Source of the DNA: Bacillota bacterium
GTDB lineage: Bacteria > Bacillota > Clostridia > Oscillospirales > Ruminococcaceae
NCBI GenBank assembly: GCA_023415575.1
Contig: JAEZKF010000025.1
Coordinates: forward strand, 1 to 41,735
Reading direction: 5' to 3'
Length of the DNA stretch: 41,735 nucleotides
A program made the position numbers and the translations under genes. Positions 7,075 to 15,110 of this stretch are shown piece after piece (position 1 is the first letter of the stretch; each line of letters starts with the position of its first letter). The notes under the pieces are model-generated. The model was not told the origin of the DNA, ran no database searches, and saw only the letters and a program-made list of their open reading frames with translations.

Positions 7075-8346
7075 TTACGCCGTAGCCTGAAAGAAAAACC
7101 AGCCATCCTTGACCGAGAACTGATACACACCGCCGTGCTTTTCCACAATATGTACCATGCTTCTTGTGCCAAAACCGTGGCCCTGTTGATTGGAAACCGG
7201 AAGGCCGTTATGAAGGATGGGTTCTGACTGATAGCGGTTTTGAATGTCGATGCACAGCTTGTTGTTTTTGGAGTAGATGCGCAGCTTGATGAGTCGTTCA
7301 TCGGTATTTTGTATTGCAGCGCAAGCGTGGATGGCGTTTTCCAAGGCATTTGACAAAAGCGAGCACAGCTCGGTGTCGCTGAAGGAGGGGGTATCGGGCA
7401 GTTTTGCGTCTATCGAGAGCCGGATATCTGATTCCTTTGCCTTGGTTGCGAAGGAAGATAAGATTAGGTTAACCGTTTCATTCTCGCAAAAGACTACGGG
7501 TGTGATGGCATCCATGTCGGTCTGGGCAATCTGCAGGTAATTTTTCATCTCCTCCAACTGCCCCTTTGATGCCAAGCCCTGCAAAAGGGCAATATGATGG
7601 CGCATATCGTGCCGATAGGACGCGGCATTCTGCTGCATCTGCCGCAGGGAGGCAAGCTCTGTCTGCGCATGCTTAAACTGCGTATTAAGCATATCCCTTT
7701 CTCGTTCGATGCTCGCCTGCTTTTGCGTTTCGGCATAGTAAAGAAGGACAAACACCAGATAAAACGCCGCCACCACAAAGGGCATGAATTGGATTGCCAC
7801 CCGCGATCCGGAGTACATGAAATCGGTATAAACACTAGAGGCGTAGTCAAAGAGGTAGTACAAGGCCGGCATGGCGCCGAACAGCAGGCAGGATTGTGTC
7901 GACCGTTCCATCAGATGGCGGATGGATGTCAGCGCGTACTTTTTTATAAGGAAGTACATTACAAGCGCAGTGATGTTATAGCCAATATGGTTCATGGATG
8001 CGCTTTCAAAAATCGCGCCTAGCACCGAGCCAATCCAGCGGGGAGGCTGGCAGCACAGAAAGGAGACAAACACGCTGGTCAGCGAAATGAGCCACGAGCG
8101 CTTTAAATACAGGACGATAAAAATCGCCATAGGTATATGACAAAGCAAGGGATACAGCTTTAAGGTTGTATCCATGCCCCACGTCAGCAGACAGACAAAC
8201 TGCAGGAAAAAGAAGAAAAGAATGAAGCATCCGGTAGCAAGCTGATTTTTCCGGGTGTGCGGCATTCCGGCGAAACGAAACGCCAAAGTCGTGCCAAATA
8301 ACAGGGCGCCGAAATACCGCGAGAATGCAATGATGGTCTCCAACAT
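7075..8346 (-). CDS. Agr-like sensor histidine kinase (GHKL/HATPase_c_5)
   Basis: The 423-residue protein has about six N-terminal transmembrane helices (residues 10-205), a short coiled stretch (210-240) and a kinase core. The core holds SYRHDMRHHIALLQGL with likely phospho-acceptor His246, an N box (LSNALENAIHACA) and a G box (GHGFGTRSMVHIVEKHGG). This is the AgrC/ComD-type layout, in which kinases usually sense secreted peptides and pass phosphate to LytTR regulators. It starts 4 bp after the regulator stop, so the two form one operon with the regulator first. No AgrB processing enzyme or AgrD-like peptide gene is visible on either side, so its signal is unknown. Confidence 0.9.
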   Translation of the reverse strand: MLETIIAFSRYFGALLFGTTLAFRFAGMPHTRKNQLATGCFILFFFFLQFVCLLTWGMDTTLKLYPLLCHIPMAIFIVLYLKRSWLISLTSVFVSFLCCQPPRWIGSVLGAIFESASMNHIGYNITALVMYFLIKKYALTSIRHLMERSTQSCLLFGAMPALYYLFDYASSVYTDFMYSGSRVAIQFMPFVVAAFYLVFVLLYYAETQKQASIERERDMLNTQFKHAQTELASLRQMQQNAASYRHDMRHHIALLQGLASKGQLEEMKNYLQIAQTDMDAITPVVFCENETVNLILSSFATKAKESDIRLSIDAKLPDTPSFSDTELCSLLSNALENAIHACAAIQNTDERLIKLRIYSKNNKLCIDIQNRYQSEPILHNGLPVSNQQGHGFGTRSMVHIVEKHGGVYQFSVKDGWFFFQATA

Positions 8347-8350
8347 TCGC

Positions 8351-9076
8351 CTACTCTGCCTCCATTTGATAGCTCAGATACTGCTGCTTAATCTCCTTGG
8401 ACTTTCCCTGTGCAATCGGTATGGTCGAAAGGGTTTGTAAGGTCATTTGGCTGTTTTCAATGGTATCGATGTACTGCATATTGACAAGAAAGGATCGGTG
8501 AGGCTTGACAAAGCACCCGTACTTTAATAACTTATCGCAAACGTTGGAAAAGGACTCGGCGCATTCAATCACCTTGCCCGACCGCATATGATACAGGATG
8601 TTTCTGCCGATTACCTCGGCAAAGACAAGGTTTGCGATTACGATTCGCTGGATGCCCTCGTTGCTCTTTACAACCAAGGCGTCCTCGTCGTTTTTGGCCT
8701 TCATCTGCTCTAAGACGTCGTCAAAGGCAATAAACAGCTTTTCTTTGGTTATCGGCTTTAGGATGTAGTTTATGGCCTTGACTGAGTAGCTTTCGAGTGC
8801 AAACTCGGTGGATAACGTAAAAAACACAATCTGTGCGGTTTTGTCGTATGAACGGATTTCCCTTGCCGTGTCGATGCCCGTAAAGCCCGGCATAATGATG
8901 TCAAGGCAGTATATATCAAACCGCTTCCCTGCTTCAAGGGCTGAAATCAAGTCAAATCCATTGGGAAAGACAGCGTACTCACAGCTTAGGTTGTTTGATG
9001 CCCTGTATTGGTTTATCAGTTGTGAGATGTTAGAAAGTTCATCGATGCTATCATCACAGACCGCAATCTGCAGCAA
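8351..9076 (-). CDS. LytTR-family response regulator (AgrA-like)
   Basis: I place the start at TTG 9076, 8 nt after a GGAGG site and directly before LQIAVCDDS, the normal first strand of a receiver domain; a longer frame up to 9175 lacks a ribosome site. The receiver (residues 1-120) has the acidic CDD pair, the phospho-acceptor in YCLDIIMPGFTGID and the lysine in YILKPI. Residues 135-241 are a LytTR DNA-binding domain (VKPHRSFLVNMQYIDTIENS). It should be phosphorylated by the kinase encoded just downstream and bind paired 9-bp repeats near promoters. Target genes cannot be named; the divergent lipoprotein gene at 9257 is the nearest candidate. Confidence 0.9.
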   Translation of the reverse strand: MLQIAVCDDSIDELSNISQLINQYRASNNLSCEYAVFPNGFDLISALEAGKRFDIYCLDIIMPGFTGIDTAREIRSYDKTAQIVFFTLSTEFALESYSVKAINYILKPITKEKLFIAFDDVLEQMKAKNDEDALVVKSNEGIQRIVIANLVFAEVIGRNILYHMRSGKVIECAESFSNVCDKLLKYGCFVKPHRSFLVNMQYIDTIENSQMTLQTLSTIPIAQGKSKEIKQQYLSYQMEAE

Positions 9077-9134
9077 CGCGTGTTCCTCCGTTTCATTAGT
9101 TCGTATGATAAGTTTACCATAAAAAATGTCGTTT

Positions 9135-9147
9135 CGAAATGATTTCG
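9135..9147. repeat. Perfect 13-nt palindrome in the divergent intergenic region
   Basis: CGAAATGATTTCG reads as CGAAAT-G-ATTTCG. It lies between the response-regulator start (9076) and the lipoprotein start (9257), where an operator would be expected. It does not match the LytTR direct-repeat consensus, so a link to the adjacent regulator is open. Confidence 0.35.
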
Positions 9148-9256
9148 TGTCAAAAAAACCATGTTTCATGCACAAAATGCTTTATATAGCAGGATTATTG
9201 GTAGATTAAAGCCACAATGATTTTCTATGCTACACAGCAAAAACGGAGGTTAAACG

Positions 9257-9877
9257 TTGAAAAAACATCTTGCACTTGTCACTGCACTCATTGCTATCCT
9301 GACCTTTACAGCCTGCACGGCACAAAACGACCCCCCTGCCCCTGCTCAAGACTCCGCCATAGCATCCTCTGACAGCCTTGACGAAGTATCTGAAACTGAT
9401 TTTGAAACTTTGACCTTTGGCAACGTCACAATCGATCTTCCCGATGTATTCCATGAAGTCACCGAACAGAACGGAATGTATGTGTCTGCCGGACCCGCTT
9501 CTTCCATTACGGTTACCCCTGTCATGGAGATGGATCTTCTGCCGTCTGAGTGGGATGAGGACCTTGCGCGGGAATCGCTTGAGATGTTCTACGGGCAGAC
9601 CTACACCGATTTGGATTTGGCCGCATATGGGGGCGAGGTCACTATAAACGGCAATACCGCTATCTATTATGCCTTCACCGGAAAGAATACGGAGGGCATC
9701 CTGCGGCTTGTTCACGCCGTAAGGCTCTATAACGCTGACCAGACCGCACAGTACATCGTTCTGTTCGTGCAGACTGACGGGGATGAGTTTTTCACATCCG
9801 ATATTATCGATTCCATCATCAACAGCATTACCCTGTCTGCGGACGCGCAGCACCTGACAGCAGAGGTTGAGGGATAA
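9257..9877 (+). CDS. Putative lipoprotein of unknown function
   Basis: This 206-residue product starts at TTG 9257, 6 bp after GGAGG. Residues 1-20 are a lipoprotein signal (LTFTAC, Cys20), followed by a Pro/Ala/Ser linker. Residues 50-200 form an alpha/beta domain with the phrase TFGNVTIDLPDVFHEVTEQN and a C-terminal FFTSDIIDSIINSITL, a pattern seen in small surface lipoproteins that I cannot assign to a named family. It is divergent from the Agr-like pair and 72 bp upstream of lemA, so it may lead the lemA operon or answer to the two-component system. Confidence 0.75.
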   Translation: MKKHLALVTALIAILTFTACTAQNDPPAPAQDSAIASSDSLDEVSETDFETLTFGNVTIDLPDVFHEVTEQNGMYVSAGPASSITVTPVMEMDLLPSEWDEDLARESLEMFYGQTYTDLDLAAYGGEVTINGNTAIYYAFTGKNTEGILRLVHAVRLYNADQTAQYIVLFVQTDGDEFFTSDIIDSIINSITLSADAQHLTAEVEG

Positions 9878-9949
9878 ACAGTCAGAGATTTTACAGGCCG
9901 GGCAGCCGGTCTGTCTGTCCATATATGTAATACTTAAGGAGGCTTTATT

Positions 9950-10504
9950 ATGTTACCAACCATTATCGCAATTGTCGCTGTTGTGGCAATTATTATCATC
10001 TGGGTCATCTCTACCCAGCGCAAGTTGGTGGTGCTGGATGAGAACATCAGCAACGCCATGAGTCAAATCGGCGTGCAGCTTTCCAGCCGCTTCGATGCTT
10101 TGACTGCCCTTTTGGATTTGACCAAGGGCTATGCCAAGCACGAGAGCGAAACCCTCATTGAAACCATCAAATCCAGAAGAAGCGTGATTACGGCAAAATC
10201 CACGCCGGACGAGGTTGTGCGCCAGGAGGGGATTATCTCCGAGGCCCTCGGCAGGATTGCCATGGTAACCGAGCAATACCCGGAGCTTAAGGCTGACAAG
10301 GCCTACATCAAGACCATGGACGCAGTCGGAACCTATGAGAACATGGTGCGAACCAGCCGTCTGATTTACAACGACAGCGTAACCAAGCTCAACCGCGAAA
10401 TCAGAATGTTTCCGACCAGCCTGATTTCCGGCATGATGGGCTTTAGGCAAAGGGACTATTTGGAGGAAAACCCGGACAAGACGGATATGCCCAGCATGAA
10501 GTGA
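9950..10504 (+). CDS. lemA: LemA family protein
   Basis: The 184 residues have one N-terminal transmembrane helix (3-20) followed by a long helical bundle. LVVLDENISNAMSQIGVQL and RFDALTALLDLTKGYAKHE match the LemA pattern of a membrane-anchored coiled bundle facing out. ATG 9950 follows AAGGAGG. LemA genes very often sit beside DUF2207 or TPM-domain genes, as here, and the group is thought to act at the envelope, but its molecular job is not established. The stop codon overlaps the ribosome-site region of the DUF2207 gene. Confidence 0.92.
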   Translation: MLPTIIAIVAVVAIIIIWVISTQRKLVVLDENISNAMSQIGVQLSSRFDALTALLDLTKGYAKHESETLIETIKSRRSVITAKSTPDEVVRQEGIISEALGRIAMVTEQYPELKADKAYIKTMDAVGTYENMVRTSRLIYNDSVTKLNREIRMFPTSLISGMMGFRQRDYLEENPDKTDMPSMK

Positions 10505-10512
10505 GGTGCCTT

Positions 10513-12198
10513 ATGCGCAAAAACGTAACAAGCCTCTTTATTTGCCTTGCTCTTATATTCGCCCTTTCCCTGCCCGTCTTTGCGGCCAATCAGGTGATGA
10601 CCATCGATATTGTGGCTGTCATCAATTCTGATGGTTCGATGAACATCACACAGGTTTGGGAAGGGCAGTTTGAGGAGGGCACCGAGGTCTATATCCCGAT
10701 GAATGCCCCCGATTACCTAACCATCAACGAACTTACGGTGCAGGACCAAAACGGCGCCTATGAGACCTTACCTGAGTGGGATGTAGACTCAAGCTTTGAA
10801 GAAAAAGCGAGAAAGTGCGGCATTCACGACACCGAGAGCGGGTACGAAATCTGCTTTGGCATCAGCCAGTACGGGCAAAACTGCTATAACATCTCATATA
10901 AGCTGGATAACGTCGTAGGCTGCTACACCGACAGGGACGGTGTAAACTTCCGGTTTGTCAATGACAAGATGAACACTACCCCCACCGATGTAACCGTGCA
11001 AATCCTGCTTGCGGACGGCACTCCCATCACCGATGAGATCGCCGACATCTGGGGCTTTGGCTTTATGGGCAGAGTGGAGTTTTATGAAGGCAGCATTGTC
11101 GCCTTCACCGAAACCCCCTTGGATTCTCAAAGCCATGTGACCATTCTGTTTTCGCTTGAAAAGGGCGTCCTCTCCCCATCGCGACAGGAGAGCGGCACCT
11201 TTGAGGAGGTAAGGCAACGCGCCTTTGAGGGCAGCGATTACGATGAGCCGAGCGAAGATGCGTCCGCGCTTGAGGTGATAATTGCCTTGGTGCTCATGCT
11301 CGGCACGACCATCGGGGTGGTTGTTCTTGTAAAAACGGTAAAGAGAAAGAAAACCGAGAGACAGCACAAGAAGCTTTTTGAAAAATTCGGCTATTTTCGC
11401 GATATCCCCAACGAGGGCAACCTGAGTGCCTCCTATGTGTTGGGTAAACAGTTTGAGCTGTGCAAGGAGGACTCTGTTCTTGCTACGGGCATCCTTCGCC
11501 TGATAGAGCTGGGCTGCCTTTGCCCTGTCGAGACTCAGGATGTCGGCATCATGGGTAAGACCAAGGAGGCTGTCAACCTCCGGCTCATGGGCAGTCAGCA
11601 CAGCAAGATGAATGAGTACGACGAATACCTCTACACGGTATTGGAGGGTGCGGCAGGGCCGGACGGTATTTTGCAGGCAAACGAACTGGAGCAGTTTGCA
11701 AGCCAAAACGACCGCCTGCTGCGCGCCTACATTGATAAACACAACAATGCGGACAGGTTGTATCTAAACCAAAAGCGGTGCTTTAAGCAGTGGAACACCC
11801 CCTCCCGCTTTGATGACCTGACGCCTGCCGGCGAAAAGGAGCTAGGCGAGCTCATAGGGCTTATGCAGTATCTGAAGGACTTTTCGCTGATTGCCGAGCG
11901 CGGTGTTAAGGAGATGCCGATTTGGCGCGAGCTTTTGACCTATGCCATGCTTTTTGGCATAGCCGATCAGGTGGCGGCACAGATGAGGGAGCTCTATCCT
12001 CAGATCTCTGCCGAAATCACCTACTTTGATGAGTATATGTACACCGCATATTCCTATCAGTATCTGCTGTACCACAACATGATAAGGGCCGAACAGGCGC
12101 GCATGCAGGAAGAGCGCAGCGACGGAAGCGGCGGGTTTACCTCCTTTGGCGGAGGCGGCGGCTCCATCGGCGGCGGTTCGGGCGGCGGAACAAGATAG
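10513..12198 (+). CDS. DUF2207 domain membrane protein
   Basis: I start this 561-residue protein at ATG 10513, behind GAGGTG and directly before a signal peptide (MRKNVTSLFICLAL to PVFAAN); the in-frame GTG at 10501 has no ribosome site. Residues 25-235 are the extracellular DUF2207 domain (IDIVAVINSDGSMNITQVWE), a transmembrane helix lies at about 253-275, and a cytoplasmic helical part follows. The protein ends in a glycine run (SFGGGGGSIGGGSGGG), a hallmark of the family. Function is unknown, but the partnership with LemA is recurrent. It is flanked by lemA (8 bp gap) and the zinc-ribbon gene (42 bp gap with its own AAGGAGG), one operon. Confidence 0.9.
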   Translation: MRKNVTSLFICLALIFALSLPVFAANQVMTIDIVAVINSDGSMNITQVWEGQFEEGTEVYIPMNAPDYLTINELTVQDQNGAYETLPEWDVDSSFEEKARKCGIHDTESGYEICFGISQYGQNCYNISYKLDNVVGCYTDRDGVNFRFVNDKMNTTPTDVTVQILLADGTPITDEIADIWGFGFMGRVEFYEGSIVAFTETPLDSQSHVTILFSLEKGVLSPSRQESGTFEEVRQRAFEGSDYDEPSEDASALEVIIALVLMLGTTIGVVVLVKTVKRKKTERQHKKLFEKFGYFRDIPNEGNLSASYVLGKQFELCKEDSVLATGILRLIELGCLCPVETQDVGIMGKTKEAVNLRLMGSQHSKMNEYDEYLYTVLEGAAGPDGILQANELEQFASQNDRLLRAYIDKHNNADRLYLNQKRCFKQWNTPSRFDDLTPAGEKELGELIGLMQYLKDFSLIAERGVKEMPIWRELLTYAMLFGIADQVAAQMRELYPQISAEITYFDEYMYTAYSYQYLLYHNMIRAEQARMQEERSDGSGGFTSFGGGGGSIGGGSGGGTR

Positions 12199-12240
12199 AA
12201 AATCGCAGTAAACGACTAAAAATACAAGGAGGATTTTGCT

Positions 12241-13140
12241 ATGGGCTTATTTTCAAAAAAACCACCCTGCGCAATCTGCGGCGGTAAGGTCTCCTGGCTT
12301 TTGCCATCCAAGATTGAGGGCGAGTACGTCTGCACAAATTGCTACAACAAGATTGATATGGACAGCGAAAAGGCCAGACAACTGACCATGCAGGGCTTTC
12401 GGGAATATCTTGCGTTCTATGACGAGAACCAGCTTTTGAAAAGTCAGTTCAACATAAGCGAAGTGGTTGACTTGGGCCTCTTCGACACCAAGATTGCGTT
12501 CGATTACACCAATAAGCTGTTTTGCATGAGCAAGAACCTTGACAAAACCATATTTGAAGGCAAGCTCCTGAAATCCTTTATCATCAAAGAGGACAATACG
12601 CCTTTGTATGAGGGCTCGGCGGCGGGTGTAAAACGGTATACCAGCACTGTACCGGATCGCGCCATGGCAATGGGTCCGGAGATTATACGGTATGTCATGA
12701 GCCGCCAGCTTGCCAAAACCTTGGATAAGCTGGATGACGGCAAGGAGAACTTCTCGGCGCCGACGACCTATTGCGAAATCACCGAGCCGTTTCGTTCGTT
12801 CAATATCGAGTTTCATATGGACCACCCCTATTGGACGGTCATCAAGTGCGATATGGAGGGGCCCCGATTCTCGAATGACAACCCCGATGTGAACGATTAT
12901 CTTAACTCATATCGGTTTTGCATCAACGAGCTTGAGAAGCTGGTAACCTCCATCAAGACGATTTCGTTCCCCACTGCACCGGAGCAATTCGTGAACCTGG
13001 GTATGTCCGGGGTTCAGGCGGCCGCTGCACCGCAGGTTGATTCCTTTGAGGAGATTAAAAGGTACAAGGAGCTTATGGAGCAGGGCATTATCTCTCAGCA
13101 GGAGTTTGACGCAAAGAAAAAGCAGCTATTGGGTATATAG
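12241..13140 (+). CDS. Zinc-ribbon (DUF4428-like) protein with C-terminal SHOCT motif
   Basis: The 299 residues begin with a probable zinc ribbon, CAICGG (16-21) paired with CTNCY (about 41-45), as in DUF4428. A middle domain of beta-strands follows without transmembrane segments. The last 35 residues (FEEIKRYKELMEQGIISQQE then FDAKKKQLLGI) form a SHOCT (short C-terminal) helical hairpin, a motif thought to mediate oligomerisation. It is last in the lemA operon and probably cytoplasmic. Function unknown; it may connect the membrane proteins to a cytoplasmic partner. Confidence 0.82.
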   Translation: MGLFSKKPPCAICGGKVSWLLPSKIEGEYVCTNCYNKIDMDSEKARQLTMQGFREYLAFYDENQLLKSQFNISEVVDLGLFDTKIAFDYTNKLFCMSKNLDKTIFEGKLLKSFIIKEDNTPLYEGSAAGVKRYTSTVPDRAMAMGPEIIRYVMSRQLAKTLDKLDDGKENFSAPTTYCEITEPFRSFNIEFHMDHPYWTVIKCDMEGPRFSNDNPDVNDYLNSYRFCINELEKLVTSIKTISFPTAPEQFVNLGMSGVQAAAAPQVDSFEEIKRYKELMEQGIISQQEFDAKKKQLLGI

Positions 13141-13214
13141 CTTCCCTTTGCATCTATTTAACATCATTGCAAATTCTACTAAATTTAATTTTCGTTGAAA
13201 GGCGGAATAAGACA

Positions 13215-14978
13215 ATGAAAAAAGTACTAAGCATCTTACTTGCCCTGTGCATCACGACCTGCATGCTGGGTTCGCTTGGCACAACACTGAATGCGGCAGA
13301 AAATCAGCCAAGTGTGATTGTGGCAGACGTCGAATTAACAAGCGAAGGCTATTGGCTTAATGATGGAGAAGGCGGCATCACAGCTGAGGGCGCAGACAAA
13401 AACAACTATAATGTACAGTACGAAGACGGCACACTTACGTTAAAAGACGCGTATATTACGAAGTGCTACGATTGGTCGTCAGGTGATTACTGCGCTGCCA
13501 TTTATGCAAAGGGTGATCTGAATATCAAACTGCTTGGTGATAACACAGTTATCGGTAGGGATAATAAATACAGTTATGGTGTGCGTCAGACTAACGGAAC
13601 GCTCACCATCAGCGGCAGCGGAACCTTAAACGTATCCTCAGGAACATCACAAGCTTACAGTAACGCTATAACATGCGATAACATTGTCATCAACGGCGGT
13701 ACAATAATTGCCACCAGCGGCATGAGCAAAACACGCAGCTTGGCCATAGTTGCGAATGACTCCATTCTCATCACCGGCGGCTCGGTAATTGCTGCAGGCA
13801 ATCAGACAACATCTGATATCAGTTATCCCATGAGTATTGGGATAACTGCAAACATAATTGAAATCAGCGGTGGTACTGTTACTGCTACTGGGGATATTGC
13901 TTACTACAGAAGCGTAGGTTTGGACGGCACAGCAGGTGTCATAATCTCCGGTGACGCTGTCGTTCACGCCAAAGGGGCTGACGCGACTGGTTCCGGCGAT
14001 AGATACAGCTATGGTATATGTGTGGCCTACTCTATTTCTTGTATCACTATCTCCGGCGGTACAGTAATAGCAGAGTCCGGTGATGCAACAACGACAAGTG
14101 CCCTTATACAGGAGCCAATCCTAAGCGATTTTGAGGGTTATGAGTGGCGTACTTCTAATGAGGATGACTTCAACACCGGTACATATGCATGGACAGAAGG
14201 CCAAACCTATGTGGAGATTAAACCAGGCTTTGCTCCGGTAGCCGACATCTCCATGACCAGTGCAGGTTCGGTTGCAGTGAATACAGATCTCGTGCTTGCA
14301 GGAACGGTTTCGCCCGCAAGAGCAACCAACAAAACGATTGTATGGTCGGTAGCAGATGATGGCGGAACGGGGGCTGCCATCACCGATGGAGTTTTCCGTG
14401 CAACCACACCGGGTACAGCAACAGTAACGGCAACGGTAGCAGATGGTACGGCTGATGGTGATTTTTCAAAGACCTTCCCGATAACGGTGACGAAGTCTCA
14501 ATCAAACCCCGGTTCCAGCAAATCAGATTCGGATGATTCCGACATCATCTCTGTAACTGACCCCACAACGGGTGTGCGCGCCAAGGGCGACTTTGACGGA
14601 AATCTAGTAATATCCTATCTGGATGAGAACGGCGCTACCTACAAGGAGCTGCTAAAGTCAATCGGCGGCGGGTATACCGTCTTCAAGGCGTATGAGGTGA
14701 AGGCGGGCGATTACAACGGCAGCCTGACCTTGACCTTCCCGGTTGGGGACAAGCATAACGGCAAGGAGTATGTCGTGCTGCACAAGACCTCATCCGGTGA
14801 AATCAAGACCTACAAGGGCACCGTTTCGGATGGCAGGATTGTTATCACCGTATCTAGCCTCTCTCCCTTTATGATTACGATTAAAGATGGGGTTCGCATC
14901 CCTGAGACCGGTGCGCCGGGGCTGTTTGATAGCATCCTAGGCTACTTGCAAAACTTTGTTTACACTGTGTTTTACTAA
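13215..14978 (+). CDS. Secreted beta-helix/carbohydrate-binding surface protein with Ig-like domain and IPETG tail
   Basis: The start is ATG 13215 behind AAAGGCGGA, giving 587 residues with a signal peptide ending TLNA. Residues 30-330 consist of short repeats such as LTISGSGTLNVSSGT, ITISGGTVIAESGDA and IVINGGTIIATSG, typical of right-handed beta-helices and of Cthe_2159-type carbohydrate-binding domains. Residues 345-430 look like a bacterial Ig-like (Big_2) fold with WSVADDGG and GTATVTATV. A conserved module (DKHNGKEYVVLHKTSSGEI) leads to IPETG, 21 residues from the end. IPETG fits the LPxTG sortase pattern, and a hydrophobic segment follows, but no Arg/Lys tail. It has a shorter paralogue 132 bp downstream. 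Binding to plant polysaccharide is inferred. Confidence 0.78.
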   Translation: MKKVLSILLALCITTCMLGSLGTTLNAAENQPSVIVADVELTSEGYWLNDGEGGITAEGADKNNYNVQYEDGTLTLKDAYITKCYDWSSGDYCAAIYAKGDLNIKLLGDNTVIGRDNKYSYGVRQTNGTLTISGSGTLNVSSGTSQAYSNAITCDNIVINGGTIIATSGMSKTRSLAIVANDSILITGGSVIAAGNQTTSDISYPMSIGITANIIEISGGTVTATGDIAYYRSVGLDGTAGVIISGDAVVHAKGADATGSGDRYSYGICVAYSISCITISGGTVIAESGDATTTSALIQEPILSDFEGYEWRTSNEDDFNTGTYAWTEGQTYVEIKPGFAPVADISMTSAGSVAVNTDLVLAGTVSPARATNKTIVWSVADDGGTGAAITDGVFRATTPGTATVTATVADGTADGDFSKTFPITVTKSQSNPGSSKSDSDDSDIISVTDPTTGVRAKGDFDGNLVISYLDENGATYKELLKSIGGGYTVFKAYEVKAGDYNGSLTLTFPVGDKHNGKEYVVLHKTSSGEIKTYKGTVSDGRIVITVSSLSPFMITIKDGVRIPETGAPGLFDSILGYLQNFVYTVFY

Positions 14979-15014
14979 TCCAGACTAATAAACCATTGGA
15001 TTTAGCATTGAATT

Positions 15015-15054
15015 AAGAGACAGCAGGGAGCCTTGCGGGGCGAGACTGTCTTTT
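15015..15054 (+). terminator. Candidate terminator between the two surface-protein genes
   Basis: AAGAGACAG (15015-15023) can pair with CTGTCTTTT (15046-15054), with one G-T pair, around a 22-nt G+C-rich loop; the right arm ends in a T4 tract. This suggests the paralogues are at least partly separate transcripts. Confidence 0.5.
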
Positions 15055-15110
15055 CATCAGCTATACACAACATCGAATTCTTTACTAACTAACGAAAGGT
15101 AAATACAACA

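Noticed and set aside
13620..13960. Repeated GGCGG/GGTAC-type units in the surface-protein gene as a tandem DNA repeat or CRISPR-like array
   Set aside because: The repeats are protein-level beta-helix turns with diverged codons and irregular spacing. There is no CRISPR repeat-spacer pattern anywhere in the window.
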